NCBI GenBank assembly: GCA_964634645.1
Contig: CAZWKI010000025.1
Location: 1-16,444, forward strand
Direction: 5' to 3'
From: CAZWKI01 sp964634645
GTDB taxonomy: Bacteria > Patescibacteriota > Patescibacteriia > UBA1558 > S5-K13
Length of the DNA: 16,444 nt
The notes under the pieces are model-generated. The model saw nothing but the letters and a program-made list of their open reading frames with translations. It had not been told where the DNA came from and ran no database searches. This document shows, piece after piece, positions 1 to 7,900 of this stretch; position 1 is the first letter of the stretch; each line of letters opens with the position of its first letter. The position numbers and the translations under genes were made by a program.

Positions 1-213
1 TATTGCAATTGGAATTCCTTCCAGTGATTTCAATTTTTTCCCTGATTTGATATTTTTATCAATCTCCCTTGCTTTTGAGATTGCTTCGTCTTCAAAAAGA
101 GTTATAAAATCATTCAACTTATCGTCTTTTATTTTTTTAAAGCAATTTGAAATTAATTCTTCACAAGAAAATTCTTTTTTGTTTAAACTTGAAATTGTGT
201 CTTTTATATTCAT
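1..213 (-). CDS. gatA: GatA, glutamyl-/aspartyl-tRNA amidotransferase subunit A, N-terminal part only
   Basis: Only the first 71 codons are inside the window; the gene runs off the left edge. The reading frame from the ATG at 213 gives a typical GatA N-terminus: an amphipathic helix followed by a stretch ending in LEGIPIAI, the conserved segment that in amidase-signature enzymes leads into the Ser-cisSer-Lys catalytic core (the core itself is outside the window). GatA releases ammonia from glutamine for the GatCAB complex, which converts Glu-tRNA(Gln) or Asp-tRNA(Asn) to the amidated form in the cytoplasm. It starts 4 nt after the gatC stop, so the two are clearly co-transcribed. The identity is firm from the motif and from the gatC neighbour. 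Confidence 0.9.
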   Translation of the reverse strand, partial: MNIKDTISSLNKKEFSCEELISNCFKKIKDDKLNDFITLFEDEAISKAREIDKNIKSGKKLKSLEGIPIAI

Positions 214-217
214 AATT

Positions 218-493
218 TTATAAAACTTTTTTAACTTTCAATAGATTTCCTTCTTTTTCATTGAATTGATCTATGAGTTGGTTTGAATCATTTTCTAAAA
301 CAACATCTTTTCTCAATTTTTTTTCTTTGCCTTGTTTTTCAAATTTCTTATCCAAAAATTTATACTTTTTAATCTTATTAATACAATCAAATACTTGACT
401 AATTTGATTTGAAAATTTCTTATTCTCACTTTCATTAATATTAATTTTGCAAAGTGCTGATATTTTTTTAAGTTCTTCTTTTTTTATTTGCAT
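218..493 (-). CDS. gatC: GatC, aspartyl/glutamyl-tRNA amidotransferase subunit C
   Basis: Small protein of 91 residues from the chosen start, close to the usual GatC length of about 95. The N-terminal KKEELKKISALCKI segment and the following acidic helix with FSNQISQVFDCI match the GatC pattern of two amphipathic helices; the C-terminal part is the belt that wraps around GatA. It stabilises the GatA-GatB complex. I chose the ATG at 493 because it begins the family-conserved helix and follows the ligA stop by 4 nt. An in-frame ATG at 529 would add 12 residues and overlap ligA by 32 nt, with no better ribosome binding site visible. It sits between ligA and gatA in a tight string. Sequence identity is moderate to the eye, but context makes the call secure. 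Confidence 0.85.
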   Translation of the reverse strand: MQIKKEELKKISALCKININESENKKFSNQISQVFDCINKIKKYKFLDKKFEKQGKEKKLRKDVVLENDSNQLIDQFNEKEGNLLKVKKVL

Positions 494-497
494 ATAT

Positions 498-2495
498 TTA
501 TGAATTATCAATAATTTTTTTAAATTCATCTTCGTTTAAAATTTTGATGTTCAATTTTTTTGCCTTTTCATACTTTGATCCGGGCTCATCTCCCAATACA
601 AAATAGTCCAGATCTTTGCTTACTGATGATAATATTTTTCCACCCATATTTCTTACTAAATTTTTTGCTTCATCTCTTGTAAGTGTTTCAAGCCCTCCTG
701 AAAAAATAAATGTTTTGTTTGCCAATTTATTGCTAGATAATTTTTCCGATTTAATTTTTACTCCCAAGTCTAACATCTCGTTGATTAATTTAATATTTTT
801 TTTGTCTTGAAAATATTCAAATACACTAATTGATACTGCTGGACCTATGTCATAAATATTATCAAAATCTTCTAGTTTTGCATTCATTAATCTATCTAAA
901 TTCCCAAATTTACGTGCTAGAATAATACTCATTTCTTCTCCAATATGTCTTATGCCAAGAGAATAAATAAAACGACTAAGACTAATATTTTTACTATTTG
1001 AAATTGCATCTATTAGATTGTCTGCTGATTTGTCTGCGAATCTTTCAAGGGAAACTAAATCGTCTTTTTCTAACTTAAATATATCTGCTTGATTTTCTAA
1101 TAATCCCTCTTTCATAAGTTGTCTTACTATTTTTTTTCCCAAACCATCAATATTAAAAGCTTTTTTTGAAACAAAGTGAATCATATTTTCTTTCTGTGTT
1201 GCATAACAATTCTTGTTAGAACAATAATAATTTACTTCGCTTGGTTTTTTTATAATTGAAGAATTACAAACTGGACATTTTTGTGGAATTGAAATTTTCT
1301 TTTCTTTCCCAGTTCTTAAACCTTTTAATACTTTGACAATGTCTGGAATAACGTCTCCTGCTTTTTGCAAAATCACCGTATCTCCAATTTTTACATCTAA
1401 TCTATTTATCTCATCAAAATTATGAAGCGTCGCACGAGAGACGATAGATCCAGCTAAATTTCTTGGCTCTAATACCGCAACTGGAGTAAGCACACCAGTT
1501 CTTCCAATTTGAATTATTATATCTTTTACTTTTGACGTAACTTGTTCTGCTGGAAACTTGTATGCAATCATCCAACGTTCAGTTTTTCCTACACTTCCTA
1601 ATTTTTTTTCTAGAGCCATAGAATTGACAACTATCACAACTCCGTCTGTCATATAGTCTAATTTTTTTCTCTGCTCTTCCCATTTCTTCAAATACACACT
1701 TACTTCATTTATATCTTTGCAATATAAATTATATTGATTTATTTTAAATCCTAGTTTTTGTAATATGTCGTGCACCTCTTCATGTGTTTTCTGACCAATA
1801 TCTTCATCAAAGTAATATGCAAAAAACATTAATTCTCTTTCTGCTGTAATACGAGAGTCAAGCTGTCTGATGCTTCCCGCAGCTATATTTCTTGGATTTG
1901 CAAATAATGGTAAATTTTGTTTTTGTCTTTCTTTGTTTATTTTTTCAAAATAAGATTTTTTAAGAACAACCTCTCCTCTTACTGTAAACTTTTGTGGAAT
2001 TTTTATTTTCTCATCATTTAATTTTAACGGGATACTTTCTATGGTTTTGATATTGTTTGTAACGTCTTCTCCTATTTTCCCATCTCCACGGGTTGCTGCT
2101 TGAATAAGTATTCCATTTTCATAACTTAGCACAACGGTAAGTCCATCTAATTTCAATTCGCAAAAATAATCATAATGTCCATTTGCAATTTTTTTGTTTC
2201 TATCTTCCCAATCTGAAAATTCAGATATTGAAAAGATATCTTGTAATGACAAAACGGGAAAGCTATGATTCACTTTTTCAAATTTTTCCAAAACTTTTCC
2301 AGCAACTCTCTCACTTGGTGAGTCATTTGTTTTTAAACTTGGAAAATCTTTTTCTAAATCTCTTAATTCTTTTTTTAACGAATCAAGCGCCCCATCACTT
2401 ATCTCTGACTTATCAAGCACGTGATATAAATAGCGATGGTGTTCTATTTCTTGTTTTAATTTTTCTATCCTTTTTTTTGCATCAGAAATTGTCAT
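498..2495 (-). CDS. ligA: NAD-dependent DNA ligase LigA
   Basis: Full-length bacterial ligase of 665 residues (family about 670). It seals nicks in duplex DNA during replication and repair, using NAD to adenylate itself. Domain order is visible: Ia (1-70), nucleotidyltransferase with the catalytic lysine K115 in KLDG, OB fold (about 315-400), a four-cysteine zinc finger (C407, C410, C425, C430), helix-hairpin-helix repeats (about 440-580) and a C-terminal BRCT domain (about 590-665). In domain Ia the usual ISDAEYD becomes ISDGALD, so the tyrosine equivalent to E. coli Tyr35, which contacts the nicotinamide half of NAD, is L37; the aspartates on either side are kept. The start lies 1 nt after the preceding pilin gene and no clear Shine-Dalgarno is present, so translation may be coupled. 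All other catalytic landmarks look intact. Confidence 0.97.
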   Translation of the reverse strand: MTISDAKKRIEKLKQEIEHHRYLYHVLDKSEISDGALDSLKKELRDLEKDFPSLKTNDSPSERVAGKVLEKFEKVNHSFPVLSLQDIFSISEFSDWEDRNKKIANGHYDYFCELKLDGLTVVLSYENGILIQAATRGDGKIGEDVTNNIKTIESIPLKLNDEKIKIPQKFTVRGEVVLKKSYFEKINKERQKQNLPLFANPRNIAAGSIRQLDSRITAERELMFFAYYFDEDIGQKTHEEVHDILQKLGFKINQYNLYCKDINEVSVYLKKWEEQRKKLDYMTDGVVIVVNSMALEKKLGSVGKTERWMIAYKFPAEQVTSKVKDIIIQIGRTGVLTPVAVLEPRNLAGSIVSRATLHNFDEINRLDVKIGDTVILQKAGDVIPDIVKVLKGLRTGKEKKISIPQKCPVCNSSIIKKPSEVNYYCSNKNCYATQKENMIHFVSKKAFNIDGLGKKIVRQLMKEGLLENQADIFKLEKDDLVSLERFADKSADNLIDAISNSKNISLSRFIYSLGIRHIGEEMSIILARKFGNLDRLMNAKLEDFDNIYDIGPAVSISVFEYFQDKKNIKLINEMLDLGVKIKSEKLSSNKLANKTFIFSGGLETLTRDEAKNLVRNMGGKILSSVSKDLDYFVLGDEPGSKYEKAKKLNIKILNEDEFKKIIDNS

Positions 2496-2496
2496 C

Positions 2497-3612
2497 TTAT
2501 TTTTGAATTATAAAATACAGTGTTGTAGACGCTTTAGCTCCAATTTTATCTTCTGCTTCTAATGTAACCGGATATGTCTTTGACTCTTCTATATTTATTT
2601 TTCCTGAAAATATACAATCCCCCAATATTATATCTGGTGGTAATATTCCTTCTATTATTTTACAAGTATATGGACCTATTCCATTCATTAATAATATTTC
2701 ATGATTATATGTTTCTCCCGGAGAAAGTATTATGGAGCTTGGTTCTGCTATATAAAATTCATCAGAATACCAGCCACTACCCAAAGAATCAGTGTCTTTT
2801 ATCAAAGATTGTTCAGAAAAAATAACATAATCAAACAAACCCGATAACGGACTTATTCTTCTAAGAGTTACCGTAAGTGCTTGATTGCTTGAACTTAGAC
2901 CATCTTCTGGATACTGTGCAACACTTCTTATGGTATAAATATTTTTAAATGGTATTTGTTCGTCACTGCTATTATATGCCCTTATTGTCAAATTTTTCAC
3001 ATCACAAAACATTGCTTTTATTCTAAATTGATAGGCATTATTAGAATTAAATTGAGAACCATCAATTGAATCAATTTGATCTAAATTATCATCGTCTAAA
3101 TTTAAAAGTGTTTTTTTTACATGAATCTGGGACTCATCAAGGCCCCACTTAACTTCATTACTTTCTGAACTCCATTCATTTGCTGTAAGCTCTAACCATG
3201 AACTTCCACCACACTCATCTTCCCAGGAAATTGATAAATAGGAAAGCCCACTTCCATATTCAATATTAAGAGGATCAAACAAATCAAATTGATAAAACTC
3301 ATCCTCTTTAAGTGCCGTAAAAACAGAGTCTATTGTGCTGGTGACTTCTCTTGTAACGAGGGCATTGTTATTTGTAAAAGAATTGTTTAATGCTGTTAAA
3401 TGTTCATCACCGTATGCCCTAATATCCCAAATCGCCCTTTCATTTCCACTCTCTGCTGAATAAAAGGCTATTAATGAATTATCAATATTATTTGCCTTGG
3501 AAAGCTGTCTTGTAGAAAAAGTATTAATATAAAAAACACTAGACAAAAGAGCAGATACAATCAGGATGGATAATAATAGGGCTGATGCTTGTTTTGCGTT
3601 TTTTTTATACAT
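2497..3612 (-). CDS. PilX/GspK-like minor pilin with C-terminal Ig-like domain
   Basis: The 371-residue protein starts with a short basic segment and one hydrophobic helix (about 8-30), followed by a motif ending FYSAESGNERAIW, the hallmark of PilX-like minor pilins in which a pilin-type helix precedes an 'AAESG' segment. The helix has no glutamate at the position corresponding to +5 of mature pilins, as in GspK, the tip subunit of type II pseudopili. The last ~76 residues (about 296-371) resemble a He_PIG/cadherin-like Ig fold: a PGETYNHEI strand, GILPP turn, FSGKI and a TYPVTLEAED strand. Cysteines are few and even in number, compatible with disulfides outside the membrane. It is fourth in a pilin operon and probably caps the tip. 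Function beyond minor-pilin membership is inferred. Confidence 0.7.
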   Translation of the reverse strand: MYKKNAKQASALLLSILIVSALLSSVFYINTFSTRQLSKANNIDNSLIAFYSAESGNERAIWDIRAYGDEHLTALNNSFTNNNALVTREVTSTIDSVFTALKEDEFYQFDLFDPLNIEYGSGLSYLSISWEDECGGSSWLELTANEWSSESNEVKWGLDESQIHVKKTLLNLDDDNLDQIDSIDGSQFNSNNAYQFRIKAMFCDVKNLTIRAYNSSDEQIPFKNIYTIRSVAQYPEDGLSSSNQALTVTLRRISPLSGLFDYVIFSEQSLIKDTDSLGSGWYSDEFYIAEPSSIILSPGETYNHEILLMNGIGPYTCKIIEGILPPDIILGDCIFSGKINIEESKTYPVTLEAEDKIGAKASTTLYFIIQK

Positions 3613-3614
3613 AA

Positions 3615-4175
3615 TTATTTTTTATATTGACGAGACGAAATAAATGTTTGTATTTTTATAGAGCCAATCATCGAAGTATCTTTTTTGTGGTGAGCGCTTA
3701 GATAAATCAAAACACCGGGCTGTCTTGCATTTTGCGCCATAGAAACAAATGGGTCCGTTTCTGGGATTACATAAAAAAACAATTCATCAATTATCAAATT
3801 ATCTGTAGATAAATCAACCCAACTATTATAATCATAACTCATCTGTGCCACTCCATTAGCACCACTCAGCCCCCCTCTAAAATAAATATTGTTATCTGAG
3901 TTATCTTTAATGGCTAAAACCGTATTTTGGCTTGTCCAAGTTCCTTCATAAAAATCATAATCTATTGAACCCAATCTTACTTCCCTAGAAATTGATTCAA
4001 GTATATATCGAAGCTCATTTTGAACTTTCTGCGTCACTGTAATTTGAGAATTAGCACGCACTGTTGCAAGATAAATACCAACATATACGACCATGACTAT
4101 TGCAAAAATTGCTGTTGCGACAACCATTTCAAGCAGTGTAAAACCTAATTTTTTATTATTTGTCTTTATTACCAT
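3615..4175 (-). CDS. PilW/GspJ-like prepilin
   Basis: Prepilin of 186 residues with a short basic leader, then a type III signal: G11 followed by FTLLEMVVA, with glutamate at +5 of the mature protein and about 20 hydrophobic residues after it. PilD would cut after the glycine and methylate the new N-terminus. After the helix, a long alpha-helical segment (QKVQNELRYILESISREVRLG) and an aromatic beta-rich C-terminus resemble PilW or GspJ minor pilins. It lies 2 nt upstream of the PilX-like gene and shares its operon. The exact tip position (W or J type) cannot be fixed by eye. Confidence 0.8.
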   Translation of the reverse strand: MVIKTNNKKLGFTLLEMVVATAIFAIVMVVYVGIYLATVRANSQITVTQKVQNELRYILESISREVRLGSIDYDFYEGTWTSQNTVLAIKDNSDNNIYFRGGLSGANGVAQMSYDYNSWVDLSTDNLIIDELFFYVIPETDPFVSMAQNARQPGVLIYLSAHHKKDTSMIGSIKIQTFISSRQYKK

Positions 4176-4230
4176 ATTAAATGCAAAGATTTTTAATTTT
4201 TATTTTAGATTATCCAAAAAATTATTATCA

Positions 4231-4977
4231 TTAGTTTACTTCTCCAAAAAATTTCCAATTATAAATACTTTCTTCAATATCAACTATATTCATTTTGTCA
4301 TTGCCATACCAACCAACTCTTGATATTACCTGTAATCCTATTCTATTCGAACAATTCCTATCGGGTTCTGTTATTATGCCTTCTATTATGTCTCCTGTTA
4401 TATGATCAACAGTCCCACATATTTCATTTATAAAAATCATTTGATAGAAATTTGTGGGCTCTATATTCGGGTAATCAACACCAAGGGCATAATCATAAAA
4501 CGTATTACTGAAATCTTTTTTTATTATACTTAGTTTACATGTGCTTGTTGTACTAAATGGTCCTTCGGTGGTGGCGCTTATACAATCTTCCCAAGACATA
4601 CCTATTGGAAAAATTACAGAAGAAAAAACAGCTGTTGAAGAAACAAAAGATTGATTGCTAATTAAAAATGATTTTGCTTCTGGGGGTTCATACAAAAAAT
4701 CCGCAGTCGTTGTTACAATAAGATTATTGGACCAGTTGTCATAAAATCCCGGATCTTCTGGATCTTGAAGAATCCAATTGGTGTCTCTTATATTTCTAAT
4801 TTCTTCAATTCCCTGTCTTGCCAAATTTGATGCTATAAACATTTGATGATTATAATCCTCCATTTGTCCATTGAAAACTGACAAATTAAAAATTGACAAA
4901 AGCCCCACTATAATAATATATATAGCCGCCATAACCTCTAATAAACCTTGCCCATTTTTATTTATATTCTTAAACAT
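4231..4977 (-). CDS. PilV/GspI-like prepilin
   Basis: Prepilin-like protein of 248 residues. The leader KNINKNG is followed by QGLLEVMAAI, so cleavage after glycine leaves Q at +1 and the required glutamate at +5; the hydrophobic helix runs to about residue 32. The segment after the helix (ASNLARQGIEEIRNIRDTNW) is the PilV/GspI-type helix common in CPR pilin clusters. Four cysteines are spread through the C-terminal domain, compatible with extracytoplasmic disulfides. It follows the GspH-like gene by 12 nt; a 10-bp tandem duplication lies over the start codon (see repeat entry). A 53-nt gap separates it from the PilW-like gene, with nothing recognisable in it. Confidence 0.75.
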   Translation of the reverse strand: MFKNINKNGQGLLEVMAAIYIIIVGLLSIFNLSVFNGQMEDYNHQMFIASNLARQGIEEIRNIRDTNWILQDPEDPGFYDNWSNNLIVTTTADFLYEPPEAKSFLISNQSFVSSTAVFSSVIFPIGMSWEDCISATTEGPFSTTSTCKLSIIKKDFSNTFYDYALGVDYPNIEPTNFYQMIFINEICGTVDHITGDIIEGIITEPDRNCSNRIGLQVISRVGWYGNDKMNIVDIEESIYNWKFFGEVN

Positions 4978-4990
4978 ATTTAAACATATT
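4971..4990. repeat. Perfect 10-bp tandem duplication over a gene start
   Basis: The 10-mer taaacatatt occurs twice back to back. On the minus strand each copy supplies ATATGTTTAA, so an extra ATG at 4987 appears 10 nt before the true start of the PilV-like gene at 4977. The decoy frame reads five codons and stops. The right end also touches the stop codon of the GspH-like gene. Confidence 0.8.
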
Positions 4991-5625
4991 TATGTATCGC
5001 TAAAAGATGATAAATATCTACCGGTAGATGTGGATATATTGATTTCCCAAGTACCGCTATTTTTTGTACTTTTTAAATAAATGGTAGAGTTGGTACATTC
5101 TGTAAAATCTGTATATTCGGAACTTGCATCTTTATAAACAAAAATCCTCATACTTGCTCTTGGTGGATAAAAAATAATATTTAAATTATTATTAGCAACG
5201 TTGACGCCATTGCACGCAAACGAATCAATGGATATGCCATTTGGCAAACCAGAAGAAAAGCTTACTTGGTCAATTTGTGAATTAGAACAAGTTATGCCCG
5301 GAGCACTATTAAAGACTTTTTCACAGTCTTCTTCTCCAGTTTTGGCTGTCATATTTCCAAAAATAGTATAATAATCAGTTTCTTTATTAAAATTTATTCC
5401 ATATCCACTGTCTGGAATTATATCATTAATTCTTTTTCCTGTCAGAGCAATATTATAAGTCATATCAATAGAGTCTTCTACTTCATATGCCGACATCCTA
5501 AAGGTGTTTGAATTCTCAGAAAATCTATAGTTTGCAATAATAATAGATGAAATAATAAGAAAAATAGCTATTGAAATCATAACTTCTGGCAATGTAAATC
5601 CTCTATTTTTCACAATATAAAACAT
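4990..5625 (-). CDS. GspH-like prepilin (pseudopilin)
   Basis: Prepilin of 211 residues. The leader KNRG is followed by FTLPEVMISIAIFLI, a canonical class III signal with proline at +4 and glutamate at +5, then a hydrophobic helix to about residue 28. The rest is beta-rich with four cysteines, as in GspH/FimT-type minor pseudopilins. It is the first prepilin gene after pilD, 6 nt from it, consistent with a tip complex made by the four consecutive prepilins (H-, I-, J- and K-like). Such tips start pilus assembly and can be involved in adhesion or DNA uptake; which applies here is not visible. Confidence 0.78.
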   Translation of the reverse strand: MFYIVKNRGFTLPEVMISIAIFLIISSIIIANYRFSENSNTFRMSAYEVEDSIDMTYNIALTGKRINDIIPDSGYGINFNKETDYYTIFGNMTAKTGEEDCEKVFNSAPGITCSNSQIDQVSFSSGLPNGISIDSFACNGVNVANNNLNIIFYPPRASMRIFVYKDASSEYTDFTECTNSTIYLKSTKNSGTWEINISTSTGRYLSSFSDT

Positions 5626-5631
5626 GACTAA

Positions 5632-6402
5632 TTAATATAATAAATTCAAATACCAATTCAAAATTTTATCTCCCAAAAGAAACACTACAAATGTGGCAAA
5701 AACCAAAAACGGACCAAGTGGAATTTTATTTGAAACTTTCTTCAATCTAAACAAAAGCAAAAATAGAGCTACAAACCCACCTATCATATAAGAAAGAAAT
5801 ATTGCAAGTATGACATTTGGAAACCCAAGTAAAAATCCCATAAATAATCCTATAAACATATCTCCTCCGCCCATCCATTTGCCACGAGATAAAAAATACT
5901 GCAATCCAAAAAACGCAAAACCGATAAATCCCGCCAATATCATATTTAAAATATTTTTACCCGTTAATAAATTAAAAATAAATACAAAAATAATCGCTGG
6001 ATATATTATCAAATCTTCTACTAAATAATATTTCAAATCATATATAAATATCATAAGTATAAATAAGCTTGAAATAAGATAAAAAACAAGATTTAGAATA
6101 ATATTAGTCCCGGAAAAAAATCCGCTACTAAAATAAAAATAATAACCAAAAACAAATAAAACTCCAGTGATAAACTCAACAAAAAAATATTGAAATGATA
6201 TTAATTTTTTGCAATACTTACAACGACAACCCAAAAACAGATAGCTAAAAATTGGAAATAAGTCTAAAAATCCAAGATTGTGCTTACAGTGTGGGCAAAA
6301 AGATCTGCCAAGTATTGTTTTTTTATTTTTTAGACGATAAATCAAACAGTTTATAAAACTTCCAAAAATAGCTCCAAATATGAAAAATAATATGTAAAAC
6401 AT
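5632..6402 (-). CDS. pilD: Prepilin peptidase / N-methyltransferase PilD
   Basis: Integral membrane A24 aspartic peptidase of 256 residues with about seven hydrophobic segments. It cleaves and N-methylates prepilins at the cytoplasmic face. The N-terminal domain carries two CxxC pairs (C36/C39 and C61/C64) that bind zinc in the bifunctional enzymes. The two catalytic aspartates are visible: D122 in IYDLKYY and D181 in the GGGDM motif. It is the first gene of the cluster with four prepilins that are its obvious substrates. A perfect -10 hexamer directly abuts the start codon (see promoter entry), so the message may be leaderless. Confidence 0.93.
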   Translation of the reverse strand: MFYILFFIFGAIFGSFINCLIYRLKNKKTILGRSFCPHCKHNLGFLDLFPIFSYLFLGCRCKYCKKLISFQYFFVEFITGVLFVFGYYFYFSSGFFSGTNIILNLVFYLISSLFILMIFIYDLKYYLVEDLIIYPAIIFVFIFNLLTGKNILNMILAGFIGFAFFGLQYFLSRGKWMGGGDMFIGLFMGFLLGFPNVILAIFLSYMIGGFVALFLLLFRLKKVSNKIPLGPFLVFATFVVFLLGDKILNWYLNLLY

Positions 6403-6414
6403 ATTATAATTATA
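6403..6414 (-). promoter_or_regulatory. Extended -10 promoter for the pilD operon
   Basis: On the minus strand TGTTATAAT occurs with the TATAAT at 6414-6409 (a second TATAAT overlaps at 6408-6403). The TGn in front makes it an extended -10 element, which explains the absence of a good -35 at 16-17 bp. Transcription would start at about 6402, the A of the pilD ATG, giving a leaderless message. Inferred from sequence only. Confidence 0.5.
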
Positions 6415-6476
6415 ACATAAATTCTGCGATTAGAATATTAATGTCTTCCCAAAAGCTGAAACCTAAAAACTGAAAG

Positions 6477-7130
6477 CTATTTCAAAATTTTACCAGTTTT
6501 TATATACCAAATATAGATGTCAAGCTCCCCTTGGCTCATTTCTAATTTTTTACAAATTTTGCCCATTTTTTGCTCTATTTCAAGGTATTTTCTGGGTGTT
6601 AAAGTTTTATGAACACCTATTACCCCATTATCAATTAAACTATTGATAATATGGCGGTCCAAAATTGCATATTCAAAAAATCCTATATTTCTCAAAAAAT
6701 GCGAAGATTCTTTCATTCCCAAGCCTTTTATGTTTTTTACAAGCCATAATCTCTTATCTTTCTCTTTTAAAAGAATATCCTTTACATTTTTATACTTTCG
6801 TGCCAAAACAATACACTCTGCTCTCTGTGGCCAAAAACGATGACCCGATTTTTTCAAAAATTGCGCGAGTTTATCTTCGCTCCAATTTAAAAATCCATCT
6901 GGAATAAGTTTTTTTTGAATTTCAATTGATTCTTTTGCTTTCCAATTTGCGGTTAAGAAACAAAAGCAAAGTTCAAAAAACCATTCATTGTTTCCTTTTT
7001 TATTCAAGGCTTTAAATTCAGATAATCTTTTATTTATATCATTTCTTATGCTTGAATTTCTGATTTCTTCAATTTGTTTAATTAATTTTTTCAACCCGTT
7101 AGATATTGTTTTATTAGTTTGATTTATCAT
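6477..7130 (-). CDS. ogg: Ogg2-type 8-oxoguanine DNA glycosylase / AP lyase
   Basis: A 217-residue protein of the helix-hairpin-helix glycosylase superfamily matching the archaeal/thermophile Ogg2 family rather than MutM or human-type OGG1. It removes 8-oxoguanine from DNA and can nick the abasic site. The HhH motif is KNIKGLGMKESSHFLRNIG with catalytic lysine K140, and the activating aspartate is D158 in AILDRHI. The protein ends in WYIKTGKILK: the terminal lysine K217 is the family feature reported to contact the flipped base in the Methanocaldococcus enzyme. Length is standard. It follows nth by 51 nt, so two base-excision glycosylases are probably co-expressed. The following 74 nt hold two copies of CTGAAA and the pilD promoter. 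Confidence 0.88.
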   Translation of the reverse strand: MINQTNKTISNGLKKLIKQIEEIRNSSIRNDINKRLSEFKALNKKGNNEWFFELCFCFLTANWKAKESIEIQKKLIPDGFLNWSEDKLAQFLKKSGHRFWPQRAECIVLARKYKNVKDILLKEKDKRLWLVKNIKGLGMKESSHFLRNIGFFEYAILDRHIINSLIDNGVIGVHKTLTPRKYLEIEQKMGKICKKLEMSQGELDIYIWYIKTGKILK

Positions 7131-7181
7131 ATAATTAAAACAAAATATTGTTAAATATTTTTACCCATAATATAGATTTAT

Positions 7182-7850
7182 CTAATGGGTTGAATAGTAT
7201 AAACAATGATGTTTAATCTTACACAAATTACATTTTGGTCCAATTGGTCTACAAATATTTTGCCCAAACAATACTAATATAAAATTTATTTTTCTCCAAT
7301 ACTTTTTTTCTAAATTTTCTCTTAAATACATTTCTGTTTCATAAGGAATTTTAGTTTTTAAATACCCAATTCTATTTAATATTCTATGAACATGAGTGTC
7401 AACACAAATTGCCGGTTTTTTTAAAACTGTAGAAACATATAAATTAGCTGTTTTTCTGCCAACTCCTGGCAGTTTTATTAATTCTTCAATTGTCTCTGGA
7501 ATTTTACAATTTAAATCTTTCAAAGATTTACACAATTTTTTTAAATTTTTTGTTTTTGTTTTATAAAAACCAACAGGATAAATCAATTTCTGAATTTGTA
7601 ATAAATTCAATTTTTTTAAACCATTACAATCTGATACTTTTTTAAATAATTTAAGAGAGGATTTGAGTGTTGTTTTATCATTTGTACGCGATGATAAAAT
7701 AATTGAAATAAGAATCTGAAAATTATTAAATTCTTTCTTATACAAAAAATCAATTACAGGAATATCAAAATTTTTTACTTGTTTTGATAATAAATCTAAA
7801 ATATGTTCAATGTTTATTTTAGATTTAACTTGTTTTGATATTTTTTGCAT
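7182..7850 (-). CDS. nth: Endonuclease III-like DNA glycosylase
   Basis: A 222-residue HhH-GPD glycosylase with an iron-sulfur cluster. It removes oxidised pyrimidines and cleaves at the abasic site. Visible: the HhH motif LPGVGRKTANLYV with catalytic K133, the activating aspartate D151 in VDTHVHRI, and the C-terminal [4Fe-4S] ligands C200-x6-C207-x2-C210-x5-C216. The usual SAQT at the start of the DNA-binding loop is SSRTND here, a variant also seen in archaeal members. Length agrees with the family (about 210-220). No Shine-Dalgarno or strong promoter is visible. MutY is excluded because the A/G-mismatch C-terminal domain is absent. Confidence 0.93.
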   Translation of the reverse strand: MQKISKQVKSKINIEHILDLLSKQVKNFDIPVIDFLYKKEFNNFQILISIILSSRTNDKTTLKSSLKLFKKVSDCNGLKKLNLLQIQKLIYPVGFYKTKTKNLKKLCKSLKDLNCKIPETIEELIKLPGVGRKTANLYVSTVLKKPAICVDTHVHRILNRIGYLKTKIPYETEMYLRENLEKKYWRKINFILVLFGQNICRPIGPKCNLCKIKHHCLYYSTH

Positions 7851-7860
7851 AAATAAAAAT

Positions 7861-7876
7861 AGTAATAAAAATTACT
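7861..7876 (-). terminator. Possible weak terminator hairpin after the GGCT gene
   Basis: AGTAAT-aaaa-ATTACT is a perfect 6-bp inverted repeat with a 4-nt loop. On the minus strand it is followed by ATTTTTATTT, just before the nth start codon. The stem has only one G-C pair, so it may not terminate well; in sequence this AT-rich it could be chance. Confidence 0.25.
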
Positions 7877-7900
7877 GAAATAATTTAAGGATTAAAAAAA

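Noticed and set aside
218..529. Longer gatC start at 529
   Set aside because: It would overlap ligA by 32 nt and add 12 residues before the conserved GatC helix; 493 fits the family better, though 529 cannot be excluded.
2183..2506. Plus-strand open frame opposite ligA
   Set aside because: Shadow of ligA: low-complexity leucine/phenylalanine-rich product from AT-rich antisense, no recognisable motif. Other plus-strand frames inside minus-strand genes were set aside for the same reason.
6465..6478. CTGAAA copies after ogg as a terminator
   Set aside because: They are direct rather than inverted repeats and do not form a stem with a U-tract.
7163..7190. ACCCAT/ATGGGT inverted repeat between nth and ogg as a terminator
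   Set aside because: Only 6 bp with a 16-nt loop, it overlaps the nth stop codon and has no T-run after it.
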